Positions 8,998 to 17,645 of a stretch of 64,000 nt of DNA are shown here, piece after piece. Source of the DNA: Bin5 sp965200685 (GTDB lineage: Bacteria > Chloroflexota > Anaerolineae > Caldilineales > Caldilineaceae). The first letter of the stretch is position 1. Every line of letters begins with the position of its first letter. The translations under genes and the position numbers were made by a program. The notes under the pieces were generated by a model that was not told the DNA's origin, made no database searches, and saw only the letters and a program-made list of their open reading frames with translations. The stretch spans positions 3,286,001 through 3,350,000 of the forward strand of contig OZ241379.1 in NCBI GenBank assembly GCA_965200685.1. Direction: 5' to 3'.

Positions 8998-9918
8998 TCA
9001 GACCTCCAGGTCGTCTAGCAGATCCCCCAATTCCCGTTCCCACACGTCGTCCAACGGCATGAAGGGATTCTCAGTAAACTCTTCGTCCAATTTCTGCAGA
9101 TAAGAATGCACCTCAAGCTGTGGGGCTTGACGGGCTAACTCCTCCATCTGTTCCTCCATAGAGGACATCAGTTCATCGCTCTGAATCCGCAGTTCTGACA
9201 GGTTCATATTCAGGTGGAACATAAAATCAATCCGGCGCAGAATATCGTACCAGGCTTTCACATCATCTTCGATTCGGACACTCTGGGCCGGCAGCATCAC
9301 CTGGCCGAAATCATAGGCCGGCACAAAGCCATGCAGGACGATGTATTCTATATCTTGTTGCCCAGCATGATAGGCGAGATAGGAGCCAATCGTGGTGCCG
9401 CCTTCATAGTTGGAGAAGCGCACCGCATACTCCTGCATCTCTGCGCGCATCCGTTCCAGACTGAAGACGCAGGAAATGTCCCTGTCTTTGCTGTAGGGCA
9501 TTGCGCCGTAGACGCCACCTACTGCCACGATCCGGCGAACCCCTAACGCTTTGACGATATCAAAGAACGCTGCTGCGTACTCCTCCTCATTTACATGTGG
9601 CTCTTCACCCAGAAAAATGATCAACCCTTTGCCGGATAGTTCCGCATAGAATACCTCTGTTGGGATCACCCGCATCTCCTGTACAACGCCATCTGTGGTG
9701 TGTACTTCCGGGCGTAGTAGATGATGCGCGCCGGGGATTTGGAAAAGGAAGAACCGGTCCCGGCTGATCTCGCCGATTTTGCGCGCATCTAGCATATCGA
9801 TCAGATAGGCAGGCAGGCCGGAGGAGATCGATCCGGCATCCGCCCACTGATGCCAGCCGGCGATCATGATCATCTCTTTCGATGTCGGTATTTCCCTCAA
9901 GTGTACTCGCTCGTCCAT
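8998..9918 (-). CDS. PAC2-family (proteasome-assembly-chaperone-like) protein
   Basis: 306 residues, matching the bacterial/archaeal PAC2 (DUF75) family: the N-terminal MIMIAGWHQWADAGSISS and the glycine-rich RRIVAVGGVYGAMPYSKD and GGTTIGSYLAYHAG segments are typical of its phosphorylase-like fold. The C-terminal 70 residues are acidic and helical (coiled-coil-like SDELMSSMEEQMEEL). In archaea and actinobacteria relatives are found with proteasome genes; none is seen here. The function in this organism is unknown. GAGGGAAAGAC precedes the ATG. It sits between a frameshifted small gene and the LysK-like gene. Confidence 0.8.
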   Translation of the reverse strand: MDERVHLREIPTSKEMIMIAGWHQWADAGSISSGLPAYLIDMLDARKIGEISRDRFFLFQIPGAHHLLRPEVHTTDGVVQEMRVIPTEVFYAELSGKGLIIFLGEEPHVNEEEYAAAFFDIVKALGVRRIVAVGGVYGAMPYSKDRDISCVFSLERMRAEMQEYAVRFSNYEGGTTIGSYLAYHAGQQDIEYIVLHGFVPAYDFGQVMLPAQSVRIEDDVKAWYDILRRIDFMFHLNMNLSELRIQSDELMSSMEEQMEELARQAPQLEVHSYLQKLDEEFTENPFMPLDDVWERELGDLLDDLEV

Positions 9919-10105
9919 GTCTTTCCCTCAATTTCGAGTAGGATTCTCAGGATGTTAGAGTAGCCCGCTAAATCCTGCTCCAAAAACAGGCCCTCTCCCC
10001 AGAGATCCTGCATAGGCAGCATCTCCACAAAGAAGGCTCTGTTGACTTCACGCACAGGTTCATCACTTCGTCAATCTCCAGATAGACTCCGGCCTTGTCT
10101 GTCAT
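9897..10105 (-). pseudogene. Small gene with a probable one-base frameshift
   Basis: From the ATG at 10105 the frame reads MTDKAGVYLEIDEVMNLC, then degenerates and stops. From about 10055 a different frame reads VREVNRAFFVEMLPMQDLWG and on to an in-frame TGA at 9897-9899, ending in LLEIEGKTWTSEYT. Both halves look like natural protein, and joining them needs a one-base correction near 10055-10065, giving about 70 residues. The end overlaps the PAC2 start by 22 bases. The family is not recognised. It may be a true frameshift, a sequencing error, or a separate GTG-started 52-residue ORF (9897-10055). Confidence 0.4.
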
Positions 10106-10112
10106 CTACGCT

Positions 10113-10141
10113 ATTATACTACAGTGGTTCGTGGAGAGTAA
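10113..10141 (-). promoter_or_regulatory. Promoter for the small gene/PAC2/LysK run, leaderless type
   Basis: On the minus strand there is TTACTC (10141-10136), a 17-base spacer and a consensus TATAAT (10118-10113). Only 7 bases separate the -10 box from the ATG at 10105, so transcription would start at or next to the start codon, giving a leaderless mRNA. No Shine-Dalgarno sequence precedes that ATG, which fits. Confidence 0.45.
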
Positions 10142-10151
10142 CTTCTCTCCA
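10132..10151. promoter_or_regulatory. Perfect inverted repeat overlapping the -35 box (operator or terminator)
   Basis: TGGAGAG, six bases, CTCTCCA: a perfect 7-bp dyad. It covers the -35 element of the promoter above, a common position for a repressor operator. It also lies about 75 bases after the methyltransferase stop (10226) and could be a weak terminator, but no T-run follows on the minus strand. Confidence 0.35.
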
Positions 10152-10225
10152 TTTGACACTTGCCCTTGGTGTGATACAAGCCACACGGTCCGCTGACAAA
10201 CAGGCAGTGGACCGTCCCACTTGCT

Positions 10226-11056
10226 TCATGGATGCCGCATGCGTAAGACAATCACCGGCGGAATTTCGCTGAAGTTCGGTCCCCAACTGAGTTCACGTGG
10301 CCCCGCTGGATGGTCCGGCGGAAAGGCCCGCTCTTTGATACCGTCCAGCACAAAGCCTGCCCGCAGTCCGCTATTCAACAGCATGTGCAAGGGACGGTGA
10401 AAGTACGGCTGCGGACGTGGTTGGCCCCGCAAGGCCAGCCCCCGGCGCATGGTCGGTGTTAGATAGCCGGTCACCCGCACACCATAGGTCGTGACGAGCG
10501 TGCCATCCCTGTCTTCTACCTCGCCGAAATGGGTGACGTGGGCCTGATTGAAACACGGATGCATGATTGAGAAGACGAAGCAGCCCCCCGGCTTGAGGAG
10601 ATGGAATACATTGCGAAACAGCGGCTGGATCTCCGCCATATCAAACAGGGCCATATTGGAGAGAGCCTTGTCGAACTGCCCTAGATGATGAATGCTGTCC
10701 AGATCGCTGGCGTTAAGGACTGTATACTGGATGTCGCCATCGGCAGGCGATGTACGCTTTTGGGCGCGTGCAATCATCGCCTCCGCGACATCAAAGGCGA
10801 TGACCTGGGCCCCGAGCCGGCCTAGCCGCCGGCTGGTCAAGCCATTGCCACAAGCGATGTCCAGGACCCGCTGCCCTGGCTCAACAGCCAGCAGTTCCTC
10901 AAGCGCGGGCCAGCACAAGACTTCGACAAAATCATTGCCATCGCCCATATACTCATCCCAATAGGCAGCGTTTTCATTCCAGACATCTTCCACCTCTTGC
11001 CGGTGCTTGGCAAAAGCCGCTTCACTGAATTGGGCGAGGACAGTCGTATGTGTCAT
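10226..11056 (-). CDS. Class I SAM-dependent methyltransferase
   Basis: 276 residues. Motif I is VLDIACGNGLTSRRLGRLG, followed by the acidic end of strand beta-2 (IAFDVAEAMI) and a post-I region (FDKALSNMALFDM, LLKPGGCFVFSIMHPCF), all of the UbiE/type-11 methyltransferase fold. The C-terminal third (TYGVRVTGYLTP...PYFHRPLHMLL) is like small-molecule methyltransferases; the substrate is unknown. The start is the ATG at 11056 with GGGAACGAGA upstream. The frame is open another 68 codons, but that part is Arg/Pro-rich and overlaps the PyrK-like gene in an implausible way. An extended -10 promoter lies at 11098-11108. Confidence 0.85.
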   Translation of the reverse strand: MTHTTVLAQFSEAAFAKHRQEVEDVWNENAAYWDEYMGDGNDFVEVLCWPALEELLAVEPGQRVLDIACGNGLTSRRLGRLGAQVIAFDVAEAMIARAQKRTSPADGDIQYTVLNASDLDSIHHLGQFDKALSNMALFDMAEIQPLFRNVFHLLKPGGCFVFSIMHPCFNQAHVTHFGEVEDRDGTLVTTYGVRVTGYLTPTMRRGLALRGQPRPQPYFHRPLHMLLNSGLRAGFVLDGIKERAFPPDHPAGPRELSWGPNFSEIPPVIVLRMRHP

Positions 11057-11097
11057 TCTCTCGTTCCCTGGAGATTTCACAATCAGGATGTCAGGCA

Positions 11098-11108
11098 ATT
11101 GTACCACA
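11098..11108 (-). promoter_or_regulatory. Extended -10 promoter for the methyltransferase gene
   Basis: On the minus strand TGTGGTACAAT contains the TGn extension and a TACAAT -10 box. No good -35 is visible. The 13-base string CTGTGGTACAATT occurs again at 12282-12294 on the plus strand before the DUF58 gene. Confidence 0.35.
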
Positions 11109-11151
11109 GATGGGGCTTTGAAGGATAGAGAGAACGAGAAGTGGAGAGAGT

Positions 11152-11991
11152 TCAGTCTACCAGTGTCATCAGGTCGAACACCGGGCCATGGATGCAAGCC
11201 CGGGTGACCCGGCCGCGGGCGGTAGGCACTGTACAGACGAGGCAAGCCCCGACACCACATAACAGGTCAGCCCGCACCAGTACCTGGGCAAAGTTTTCGT
11301 TGATATGGAAGCGGGCGTCCTGTATCGTCCTGAGCAATTGCTGATAGCGTCGGGCCGGGATGCCAGCGCAGATCTGGTCCGCCCAACCGACAGTCTGGGC
11401 CAACTGCGCCTGCCAGGCCGTCTCATCGGCTGCCGTGCGAATTTCTACCTGCAGTGGCGGCAGGGGCAGCAAGCGGGCGACCACCTGCTCGTCTGTCGCC
11501 CGCAATAAGAGCGTCACCCGGCCCCCCCGGTCCAGCATCTGCTCGTACACAGAGAACAGTTGCCAGAACCAAGCATGGTCATCTGCCCAATCTACCAAGA
11601 CCAGCAGATTGCGTGTATCGGGCCGTAGGCTGAAACCATTGCCGAACGGACCCAACAGATTCAGAAGTTCTGCCGGAAGGCGTTGTGCCAGCCACTGAAC
11701 GCCTGGGTCAGGCCCACTGGGCAGATACAACCGCCAGCAGTCGTGCTGATCTTGGGGCTGACGGTCGCAAACAAACAGAGCACGACGCAGAAAAATCGAC
11801 CAGTCGCGGTTCCGCTCCACGCCGATGGCGTTGCTACAGCGGGCCAGAAAATACCGCCCCGCCAGGATATCCCGCTGGGACAACAGACCGCATGGCAAGC
11901 GCAGGGCAAATGGCAGCCCTGGCTGCACAGGGCTGTCGATCTGCCCCACCAGTCCGGGAAGATGTTCTGTCGTCGTTTGGGTATGAATCAT
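11152..11991 (-). CDS. Dihydroorotate dehydrogenase electron-transfer subunit-like protein (PyrK-like)
   Basis: 279 residues. The C-terminus has the [2Fe-2S] site typical of PyrK: LLCGVGACLVCTVPT, then a fourth Cys in VTRACIHGPVFDL. Ferredoxin-reductase-like FAD/NAD domains precede it but are divergent; the usual RxYS flavin motif is not clear (GRYFLARCS is the nearest). PyrK passes electrons from dihydroorotate dehydrogenase B to NAD. No pyrD is adjacent, so it may serve a distant PyrD or be another small flavin/iron-sulfur reductase. It lies 33 bases downstream of a small membrane-protein gene on the same strand. Confidence 0.7.
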   Translation of the reverse strand: MIHTQTTTEHLPGLVGQIDSPVQPGLPFALRLPCGLLSQRDILAGRYFLARCSNAIGVERNRDWSIFLRRALFVCDRQPQDQHDCWRLYLPSGPDPGVQWLAQRLPAELLNLLGPFGNGFSLRPDTRNLLVLVDWADDHAWFWQLFSVYEQMLDRGGRVTLLLRATDEQVVARLLPLPPLQVEIRTAADETAWQAQLAQTVGWADQICAGIPARRYQQLLRTIQDARFHINENFAQVLVRADLLCGVGACLVCTVPTARGRVTRACIHGPVFDLMTLVD

Positions 11992-12024
11992 CGGTTGACG
12001 AAGGTAAAGAAGAGAGCCAAAGGG

Positions 12025-12225
12025 TTATGGACTGCTGCCGGAACCGTCATCCCCCGAACGCTTTTGGTGCTGTCTGCGGGGAAAGGGGCGTTTCTTCACC
12101 AAGGGCCCTGGTTCAATGATGGCAAAGAGCAGGACGAGGATGAGGCCGCTCACAGCAAGGACCGCCAACATCTGCCACAAAAAAGAGTTCCACATCAAAA
12201 AAATCTGTTTGTCCTTTCCCTGCAT
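12025..12225 (-). CDS. Small single-pass membrane protein, hypothetical
   Basis: 66 residues with one clear transmembrane helix (LWQMLAVLAVSGLILVLLFAII, about residues 16-37), then a Pro and a strongly basic, low-complexity C-terminal tail (KKRPFPRRQHQKRSG). Family not recognised. The ATG at 12225 is used; a GTG at 12228 is directly upstream. The small distance to the PyrK-like gene suggests one transcript. It may anchor or be unrelated to that reductase; nothing in the sequence decides. Confidence 0.5.
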   Translation of the reverse strand: MQGKDKQIFLMWNSFLWQMLAVLAVSGLILVLLFAIIEPGPLVKKRPFPRRQHQKRSGDDGSGSSP

Positions 12226-12282
12226 CACAGCCTAACAAGGCCGGGGCAGCGTAAAGCCTCTTTCCTAGAAGCATTGTATGCC

Positions 12283-12293
12283 TGTGGTACAAT
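12283..12293 (+). promoter_or_regulatory. Extended -10 promoter before the DUF58 gene, with dyad
   Basis: TGTGGTACAAT gives TGn plus TACAAT, with transcription predicted near 12300 and the ORF starting at 12382. The box is the right arm of a dyad ATTGTA (12273-12278) / TACAAT (12288-12293), so it may also bind a regulator or serve a minus-strand start for the small membrane-protein gene. Confidence 0.35.
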
Positions 12294-12381
12294 TCATGGT
12301 GTCGCGGTTACAGCGGCGCAAAACTGATGTTGCACATCATACATCATTTTCGCACAGGAACGCACCAACAACCAATTTCTT

Positions 12382-13818
12382 ATGGTGACCAATGAAACAG
12401 GCCGTAAGCGGATTCGCCCTCAGGGACTGGGGCCTGTACTAGAGCGGCTCCTCAATCGCAATCTACCAGCGGGATGGCACATCGAACTGCGCGGCGGCTG
12501 GCCCCTTATCTTCGTCCCATTTCTCCTGATCATGCAGCTGGTCGGCCCAAGTGCTATCTGGACAGCTCTGGGTGTCACCTTGGTCGTCCTTTATGGAATC
12601 AGCTATATGTGGGTACGTAGTCAGGTGTCCCACATTGGGTTTGAGCGGCGCCGAGAAGGGGCGATGCTGGTCGTGGGTGATGCATTGCAGGAGCGGTTCG
12701 TCGTACAAAATCACAGCAGCCTGCCCTTGCATTGGCTGGAGTTCGCCGATGAATCTCGCTTGCCCGACTACAATCCAAGACAGGTGGTCAGTTGTGGGGC
12801 TGGGAGTAGCTATCAGTGGCGGGCTGAGGCCCGTTGCAATCAGCGGGGCGTATTTCGGCTGGGACCACACACTCTGCGAACAGGCGACCCGTTCGGGCTG
12901 TTTTGTCTGGAAATTCAGGGACGAGATACCGAATCGCTCTTGGTGTATCCCCGGGTGGCGCATATTCCCACCCTTGACCTGCCAAGAGGCAATCTATCAG
13001 GACAGGATCATCGCCGCCGGCCCTACAGTGGGACGGAACGAGCAGCGGTTGTGCGGGCGTATCGTTCCGGCGACAGTCTGCGCTATATACACTGGCCCAC
13101 CAGCGCGCGCCGGGGGGAGCTGATGGTGACTGATTTGGAGACGGAACCGAGCGGCGATCTGTGGGTCGTTCTTGATGTCAATCGACAGGTGCAGACGGGA
13201 GATACGACTACCAGTACCTTAGAAACTGGCATCATACTGGCGGCCAGTGTCGCGGCGGAATATTTGAGCGGTGTCGAACGCCGGGCTGTGGGCCTGCTCA
13301 CTGCGCCCGCCAATCATCTGGACCCGGACGAGACAGTTTTGGTGGATGTGCCACCTCTGCCGGGGAAAGGGCAGGTCTGGCGTATTCTGGCGGCGTTGGC
13401 ACCGCTGCAGCCCGGCGGCTTGCCTCTCAGCCAACTTCTACAGCGCAGCCGTGGCCTGCTCAACGCCGGCCAGACTGTTCTGGTCATTACATCGGAGATC
13501 GGGGAGGGAGTGGCCAACTGGTCCGCCGAACTCCTACACCTACGCCGGGGTGGTGTCGCCGCCGGCGTCCTGGCGGTGACACCGGCTCCCGAACCGACGC
13601 AAGATCACAGGGGTGGTGATGGCCTGGTGCGAACGCTAAAAGACGACCACCAATCCCGGATGCTTGACATCCTCACCCGCTACGAGATCCCCGTACAGTT
13701 CCAGCAGGCAGGAACCCGACTGACGCCTGCCCTGACATACCGCCGCACCCGTACGGTTCTGCGTACCACCCCCACTGGTGGTGTCGTCACCCATGAAATT
13801 GAGGAAGATGTAGGATGA
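12382..13818 (+). CDS. DUF58 domain-containing protein
   Basis: 478 residues. Two hydrophobic stretches near residues 42-75 (WPLIFVPFLLIMQLVG, ALGVTLVVLYGISYM) form a membrane hairpin. A beta-rich extracytoplasmic-type region with RGVFRLGPHTLRTGDPFGLF follows, then the DUF58 hallmark YRSGDSLRYIHWPTSARRGEL at about 228-248, which begins a von-Willebrand-A-like domain. DUF58 proteins usually stand with a MoxR ATPase and a membrane transglutaminase. Here the transglutaminase is next (13855), but no MoxR gene is adjacent. The exact role of such clusters is not settled; links to envelope proteins and surface-protein processing have been proposed. Confidence 0.88.
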   Translation: MVTNETGRKRIRPQGLGPVLERLLNRNLPAGWHIELRGGWPLIFVPFLLIMQLVGPSAIWTALGVTLVVLYGISYMWVRSQVSHIGFERRREGAMLVVGDALQERFVVQNHSSLPLHWLEFADESRLPDYNPRQVVSCGAGSSYQWRAEARCNQRGVFRLGPHTLRTGDPFGLFCLEIQGRDTESLLVYPRVAHIPTLDLPRGNLSGQDHRRRPYSGTERAAVVRAYRSGDSLRYIHWPTSARRGELMVTDLETEPSGDLWVVLDVNRQVQTGDTTTSTLETGIILAASVAAEYLSGVERRAVGLLTAPANHLDPDETVLVDVPPLPGKGQVWRILAALAPLQPGGLPLSQLLQRSRGLLNAGQTVLVITSEIGEGVANWSAELLHLRRGGVAAGVLAVTPAPEPTQDHRGGDGLVRTLKDDHQSRMLDILTRYEIPVQFQQAGTRLTPALTYRRTRTVLRTTPTGGVVTHEIEEDVG

Positions 13819-13854
13819 GTACCTGCAGTTCCATTGGGATTCGGAGCAGCGCAT

Positions 13855-16173
13855 ATGCTTGAATCTGCTGTTGATCAACATCATCTGACCATACGTCTGT
13901 TTTGGGCAGCTGTGCAGAGGTTCCGCCCGCCTTTGGGATGGGCAGTCTTGGGCGGCACTCTATTTTTGATGCTATTGCCGGCGCTTGCCATTCGTGAAGC
14001 GCAATGGATCGACCTGCGCCGGGTCCGGGTCGATCTGGAGTGGGTTGGCGTCCTGAGTCTGTTGTTCGGCTGGTGGACCGTGTCTCGCGTGCAGGTCTGG
14101 GGCATGACAAGCAATCGCCTTAGGTTGGGATGGGTTTTCGGGCTTCTCCTATGGAGTGGCCTCGGAACTGTCACCATTTCTCAGGTGCTCGTCCATTGGA
14201 TCCCTGGGCCGCTTGATCTGTGGCGGGCGGCCATGGCTGACGACCTGTTCAGTCTCATCAGCGGGATGGAGGCGGATCTGTCGAGCCTCCTCTGGCGTTA
14301 TGAAGACTGGCTGCAGGGTGTGCAGGGCGGAGGAGCCTACCAGGACGATTTCGTCTTCCTCTCCTTTTTCGCTGTCGTTCTTTGGCTACTGGGCGGAGCC
14401 ACGGCCTTGCTGGCCCTATCTACCCGCAATGGGCTGCTTATCGGGCTGCCGGCTCTGTGGGTGCTGGCAACGTTTCTCTTTTATGGGCACCAGGGACGTA
14501 CAATTATTCTCCTCGGATTTGCCACAGCCTTACTGCTGCACGTTTTGTTAGACCAACAGCGGCTAGAACGTAGCTGGACCCGGGACGGAGCCGACTATAG
14601 TTCAGCTTTACTGATGGACCGCATGCTGTCGGTGGCTGGGGCCACTGCGCTGATCATCGCGCTGGCTGCGCTGTTTCCTAACATTGTGGTTCGTCCCATC
14701 GCCTACCGCATTTATCGGACAATGACGCCGGTCTATGATTCTGTGGATGAGGTGACGGAGCGGATGTTCCCAGATCTGAAGGGAGGGAGGCGAGGGCTGG
14801 GCCGCCTAGGCAGCGGTCTGCCCAATCGTTTCCTACTAGAAGGGGGAACGGAACTGAGCCGGATCGAAGTAATGCGGGTATCGACCAACTATCCCTTTGG
14901 ATTCGCAGCGGAGTTGAGGGAGGAGCCGCCCCGGCTCTATATGCGGCGAGGTACGTTTGTCAACTACGACGGGCGGGGCTGGGAGAACACCGGCAACGAC
15001 AGAGATGCCTCATTCTCGGCCAATCGTGCTTGGCGGGCTGAAGAAGAATGGCCGGGCCGGGTTGCGTTTATACAGCGGGTGCGGCTGACAGCACCGACCG
15101 CAATGCTGCCGGCCGCTGGTGAACCCGCGCAGGTGCGAATGGACTACGAATTGGAGCGTCGCTCCCCTGACGACCTAGTCTCTGTTTGGTCGAGGTCTGG
15201 GCCAGTGGATCGATTTGACGTCATTTCGTATATCCCAGCACTGTCTGTTGAGGAGTTACGCGCCCTGCCTGTCTGGGGCGAAGCACATCCATTGCCGGCA
15301 GAGATGGCCGTGCATCTGGAAATTCCGGACACCGTCACCCAATCCACCCGGGATCTGGCAGCAAGGTTGGCTGCCGAGCAATCCTCTCCCTTTGCCATCG
15401 CCGCAGCCATTGAAGCCTATCTGCGGAGATTGCCCTACAATCTTGATGTGCCCGGCCCGCCCCCTGGCGTAGATGTCGCTCATTTTTTTCTGTTCGATCT
15501 GCAGCAGGGGTACTGCGATTATTACGCCACGGCCTTCAGTGTATTGGCTCGTCTGAACGGCCTGCCGACTCGTTTTGCTACCGGCTACATCGGTGGATAT
15601 TGGGATCTCGACTCTGAAGAATGGACGATTACTGAAGCGGAAGCGCACTCCTGGCCGGAGGTCTATTTCCCGGAGATCGGCTGGGTTCCTTTTGAGCCGA
15701 CAGCAGGCCGTCCATCTCTCCAGCGGCAGGGGCTGTCCCGACGATCACAAGAACGTCCGCTTACTGCGCGGCCACCTGAGCCGGAGGAGGTCATGCAGGA
15801 AGGTTTGGCCTGGAACTGGCAGATGCTCTTCTGGCTGCTGCCGCTGTTGGTTGTGTTGTATGTTGTGTGGAGCTGGCTGGAGCAGCGCCCACAGGACCCA
15901 TGGATCGGGCTGCTGGCCTGGGGCCGGCGCATAGGTCGCCCCTATGCGACCCATGAAACGGAACTGGAGTACGGCCAGGGCCTGGCGGCGCACGTAACCG
16001 TTTATGAAACCGAACCGGAGCGCCGTCGTCGCTTGGCTGGCAACGTCACTGGCCTGACAGCGGCCCTCAGCGAAGGCCGCTACGGCAGGGGACCTGGGCG
16101 CGCCAGCGCGCTGACACGCGCCGGACATTTCTGGCGAGCTATTCGCAGAGATAGCCGGCGCATGCCGTGGTGA
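13855..16173 (+). CDS. Membrane transglutaminase-like protein (TgpA type)
   Basis: 772 residues. The N-terminal third has several transmembrane helices (for example around LGGTLFLMLLPALAI, VGVLSLLFGWWTVS, FLSFFAVVLWLLGGATALLAL, IIALAALFPNIVV). A large extracytoplasmic part carries the transglutaminase core near residues 555-620: nucleophile Cys in QGYCDYYATAFSVLAR, His in AEAHSWPEVYF and the acidic member in WVPFEPTAG. A further helix (MLFWLLPLLVVLYVVW) precedes a cytoplasmic basic tail. The start is ATG 13855 with GGAG 8 bases upstream; the frame is open upstream but only from a TTG. It ends 13 bases before the convergent RIO kinase gene. Confidence 0.88.
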   Translation: MLESAVDQHHLTIRLFWAAVQRFRPPLGWAVLGGTLFLMLLPALAIREAQWIDLRRVRVDLEWVGVLSLLFGWWTVSRVQVWGMTSNRLRLGWVFGLLLWSGLGTVTISQVLVHWIPGPLDLWRAAMADDLFSLISGMEADLSSLLWRYEDWLQGVQGGGAYQDDFVFLSFFAVVLWLLGGATALLALSTRNGLLIGLPALWVLATFLFYGHQGRTIILLGFATALLLHVLLDQQRLERSWTRDGADYSSALLMDRMLSVAGATALIIALAALFPNIVVRPIAYRIYRTMTPVYDSVDEVTERMFPDLKGGRRGLGRLGSGLPNRFLLEGGTELSRIEVMRVSTNYPFGFAAELREEPPRLYMRRGTFVNYDGRGWENTGNDRDASFSANRAWRAEEEWPGRVAFIQRVRLTAPTAMLPAAGEPAQVRMDYELERRSPDDLVSVWSRSGPVDRFDVISYIPALSVEELRALPVWGEAHPLPAEMAVHLEIPDTVTQSTRDLAARLAAEQSSPFAIAAAIEAYLRRLPYNLDVPGPPPGVDVAHFFLFDLQQGYCDYYATAFSVLARLNGLPTRFATGYIGGYWDLDSEEWTITEAEAHSWPEVYFPEIGWVPFEPTAGRPSLQRQGLSRRSQERPLTARPPEPEEVMQEGLAWNWQMLFWLLPLLVVLYVVWSWLEQRPQDPWIGLLAWGRRIGRPYATHETELEYGQGLAAHVTVYETEPERRRRLAGNVTGLTAALSEGRYGRGPGRASALTRAGHFWRAIRRDSRRMPW

Positions 16174-16186
16174 CGTAGACAAGATC

Positions 16187-17299
16187 TTACTCCAGAGAAT
16201 CCTGTTCAAATTCGTACCAGGAAAGATCTGCTGCCAGATCGTCCGGGGCCAGCGCGGCATAGCGTTCCCACATCTCGGCTGCCAGCCGGCGGTGGTTAGC
16301 CCGGATACCATAGGGCTGGAAGTATTGACAAACCCGCTTCACGTCCCGGCCCAGAATCGTCTGTGCATTGCGGTTGCTGTATACATATGTCACTTGCGGG
16401 AAGTCGATCAGTGTGATTTCCCCTTTCCAGTACAGAATGTTATAGGCTGACAGGTCCCCGTGAACGAAGCCCTTCTGCAGCATGAGCTTGACGCTCTGTA
16501 TCGTCTTTTGAAACAGAGGCTCGGCTTCGTCATCCTCCAATTGGACTTCATGGAGGGTTGGGGCTGCCCTCTGCTCATCACCGATATACGCCATCAGAAT
16601 CGCGTTTTCCCCGACTCCATAGGGCATTGGTACTGGCGCGCCGGCCATATGGAGAATCTGTAGGGTAGAGAACTCGTACATCAACCAGGATGTATGCTGC
16701 ACCTCCACGCCGAAGGCGGTCTTTTTGTCCACAGCCCGCAGAATGCGCTCATCTCTCGGTTTGATAGCCTGAGGGCGGTCATCCTCTGAAGACAGGATTT
16801 GTCGTCCCTCTCTGTACATGGAATCATTGCGTAAGTTGCGGAATCGTCGAGGCCGGTAGACTTTGGCAGCGATCCACTCTACAGCCATTGATGGGTGTGC
16901 CCGGCAGCGATAGACGTTGGCCTCTTTGCCACCCTTCACCTGTGTCATCACATCTACGATCTGATTTTGCATATAGAAAGGTTGTAGTGAATCTTTGAGG
17001 AATCCATCCTCGAAACGGGCCGGCGTATAGGTGATTTCCCATACATTTTCTAGGCTGGCATCTTCGGCCAGATTTTCCACAGCAGCCCTGTGTTCCTCAA
17101 AGCGTTGGCGTGCGTTTTTCGGTTTGCGAGGGGCACGGTATTTCCGTTCGCGTGGAAGATGAAATTTTTCCTGATAAAATGTCAAGTCTGCTTCTTCTTC
17201 CTCCCACTGGCTGTCGTCATTCTGTTCGGCCGTCGCAGAAATCTGCGGCTGTTCATACTCGTCCCGGAGGTCTTGATTTGTGTGGTTCTGGGTATTCAA
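16187..17299 (-). CDS. RIO-family serine/threonine protein kinase (RIO1-like)
   Basis: About 370 residues. An acidic, charged N-terminal region (EEEEADLTFYQEKF) leads into the RIO kinase fold: ATP-binding VKGGKEANVYRC, the Lys in IAAKVYR, catalytic loop FVHGDLSAYNILYW (HxDxxxxN) and metal-binding IDFPQV. The C-terminal helices have GRDVKRVCQYF. RIO1 kinases act in ribosome maturation in eukaryotes and archaea; bacterial members are less well understood. The start is uncertain. TTG 17299 follows AAGGA and is preferred. The frame stays open to 17449, but that extension runs through a perfect hairpin (17426-17445) and has no Shine-Dalgarno support. Confidence 0.88.
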   Translation of the reverse strand: MNTQNHTNQDLRDEYEQPQISATAEQNDDSQWEEEEADLTFYQEKFHLPRERKYRAPRKPKNARQRFEEHRAAVENLAEDASLENVWEITYTPARFEDGFLKDSLQPFYMQNQIVDVMTQVKGGKEANVYRCRAHPSMAVEWIAAKVYRPRRFRNLRNDSMYREGRQILSSEDDRPQAIKPRDERILRAVDKKTAFGVEVQHTSWLMYEFSTLQILHMAGAPVPMPYGVGENAILMAYIGDEQRAAPTLHEVQLEDDEAEPLFQKTIQSVKLMLQKGFVHGDLSAYNILYWKGEITLIDFPQVTYVYSNRNAQTILGRDVKRVCQYFQPYGIRANHRRLAAEMWERYAALAPDDLAADLSWYEFEQDSLE

Positions 17300-17425
17300 G
17301 GTATGTTTCGTCCTTGTATGTGGGCACAGGGTCTGTGCAGGAATAAGCCGAATGATTGGGTTGTGCGACCTTGGGCTTGGCAACACCACGCGCGGTGTTA
17401 CAAACTGAAAGACCGTTGTGTAATC

Positions 17426-17445
17426 GTCGCCGCTACAGCGGCGAC
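17426..17445. repeat. Perfect 9-bp inverted repeat upstream of the RIO kinase gene
   Basis: GTCGCCGCT, AC, AGCGGCGAC. It is GC-rich and capable of a tight hairpin in RNA of either strand. It lies about 125 bases before the preferred RIO start and may be part of its leader. No T-run follows on either strand, so it is not a simple terminator. Confidence 0.5.
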
Positions 17446-17521
17446 ACATAGGAAGCTGCCTGGGAGAGGCAGTATTCCCCTATGGCAGGCATTCGGGTCA
17501 ATAACGGTGGTTGTGGGGATC

Positions 17522-17556
17522 AAAAAAAGGCCGCACGCGGAACAACACTTGCAGCC
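17522..17556 (-). terminator. Intrinsic terminator of a very small transcription unit
   Basis: On the minus strand GGCTGC (17556-17551) can pair with GCGGCC, and CCGCGTGCGG inside forms an alternative short hairpin. Seven T's follow directly (17528-17522). It lies about 90 bases after the 23-codon ORF and about 220 bases before the RIO kinase start, so it could end that unit or act as an attenuator for the kinase gene. Confidence 0.5.
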
Positions 17557-17645
17557 TCTGGGGCGAGGGTACGGAATATACCTACTTAGCGGAAATCAAT
17601 AGACATACGCAACGTTGGGTGTTCTTGGAGCCTTATGATTTCTGC

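Noticed and set aside
10042..10272. 76-codon plus-strand frame
   Set aside because: Overlaps the frameshifted minus-strand gene, its promoter and the methyltransferase end; unremarkable sequence.
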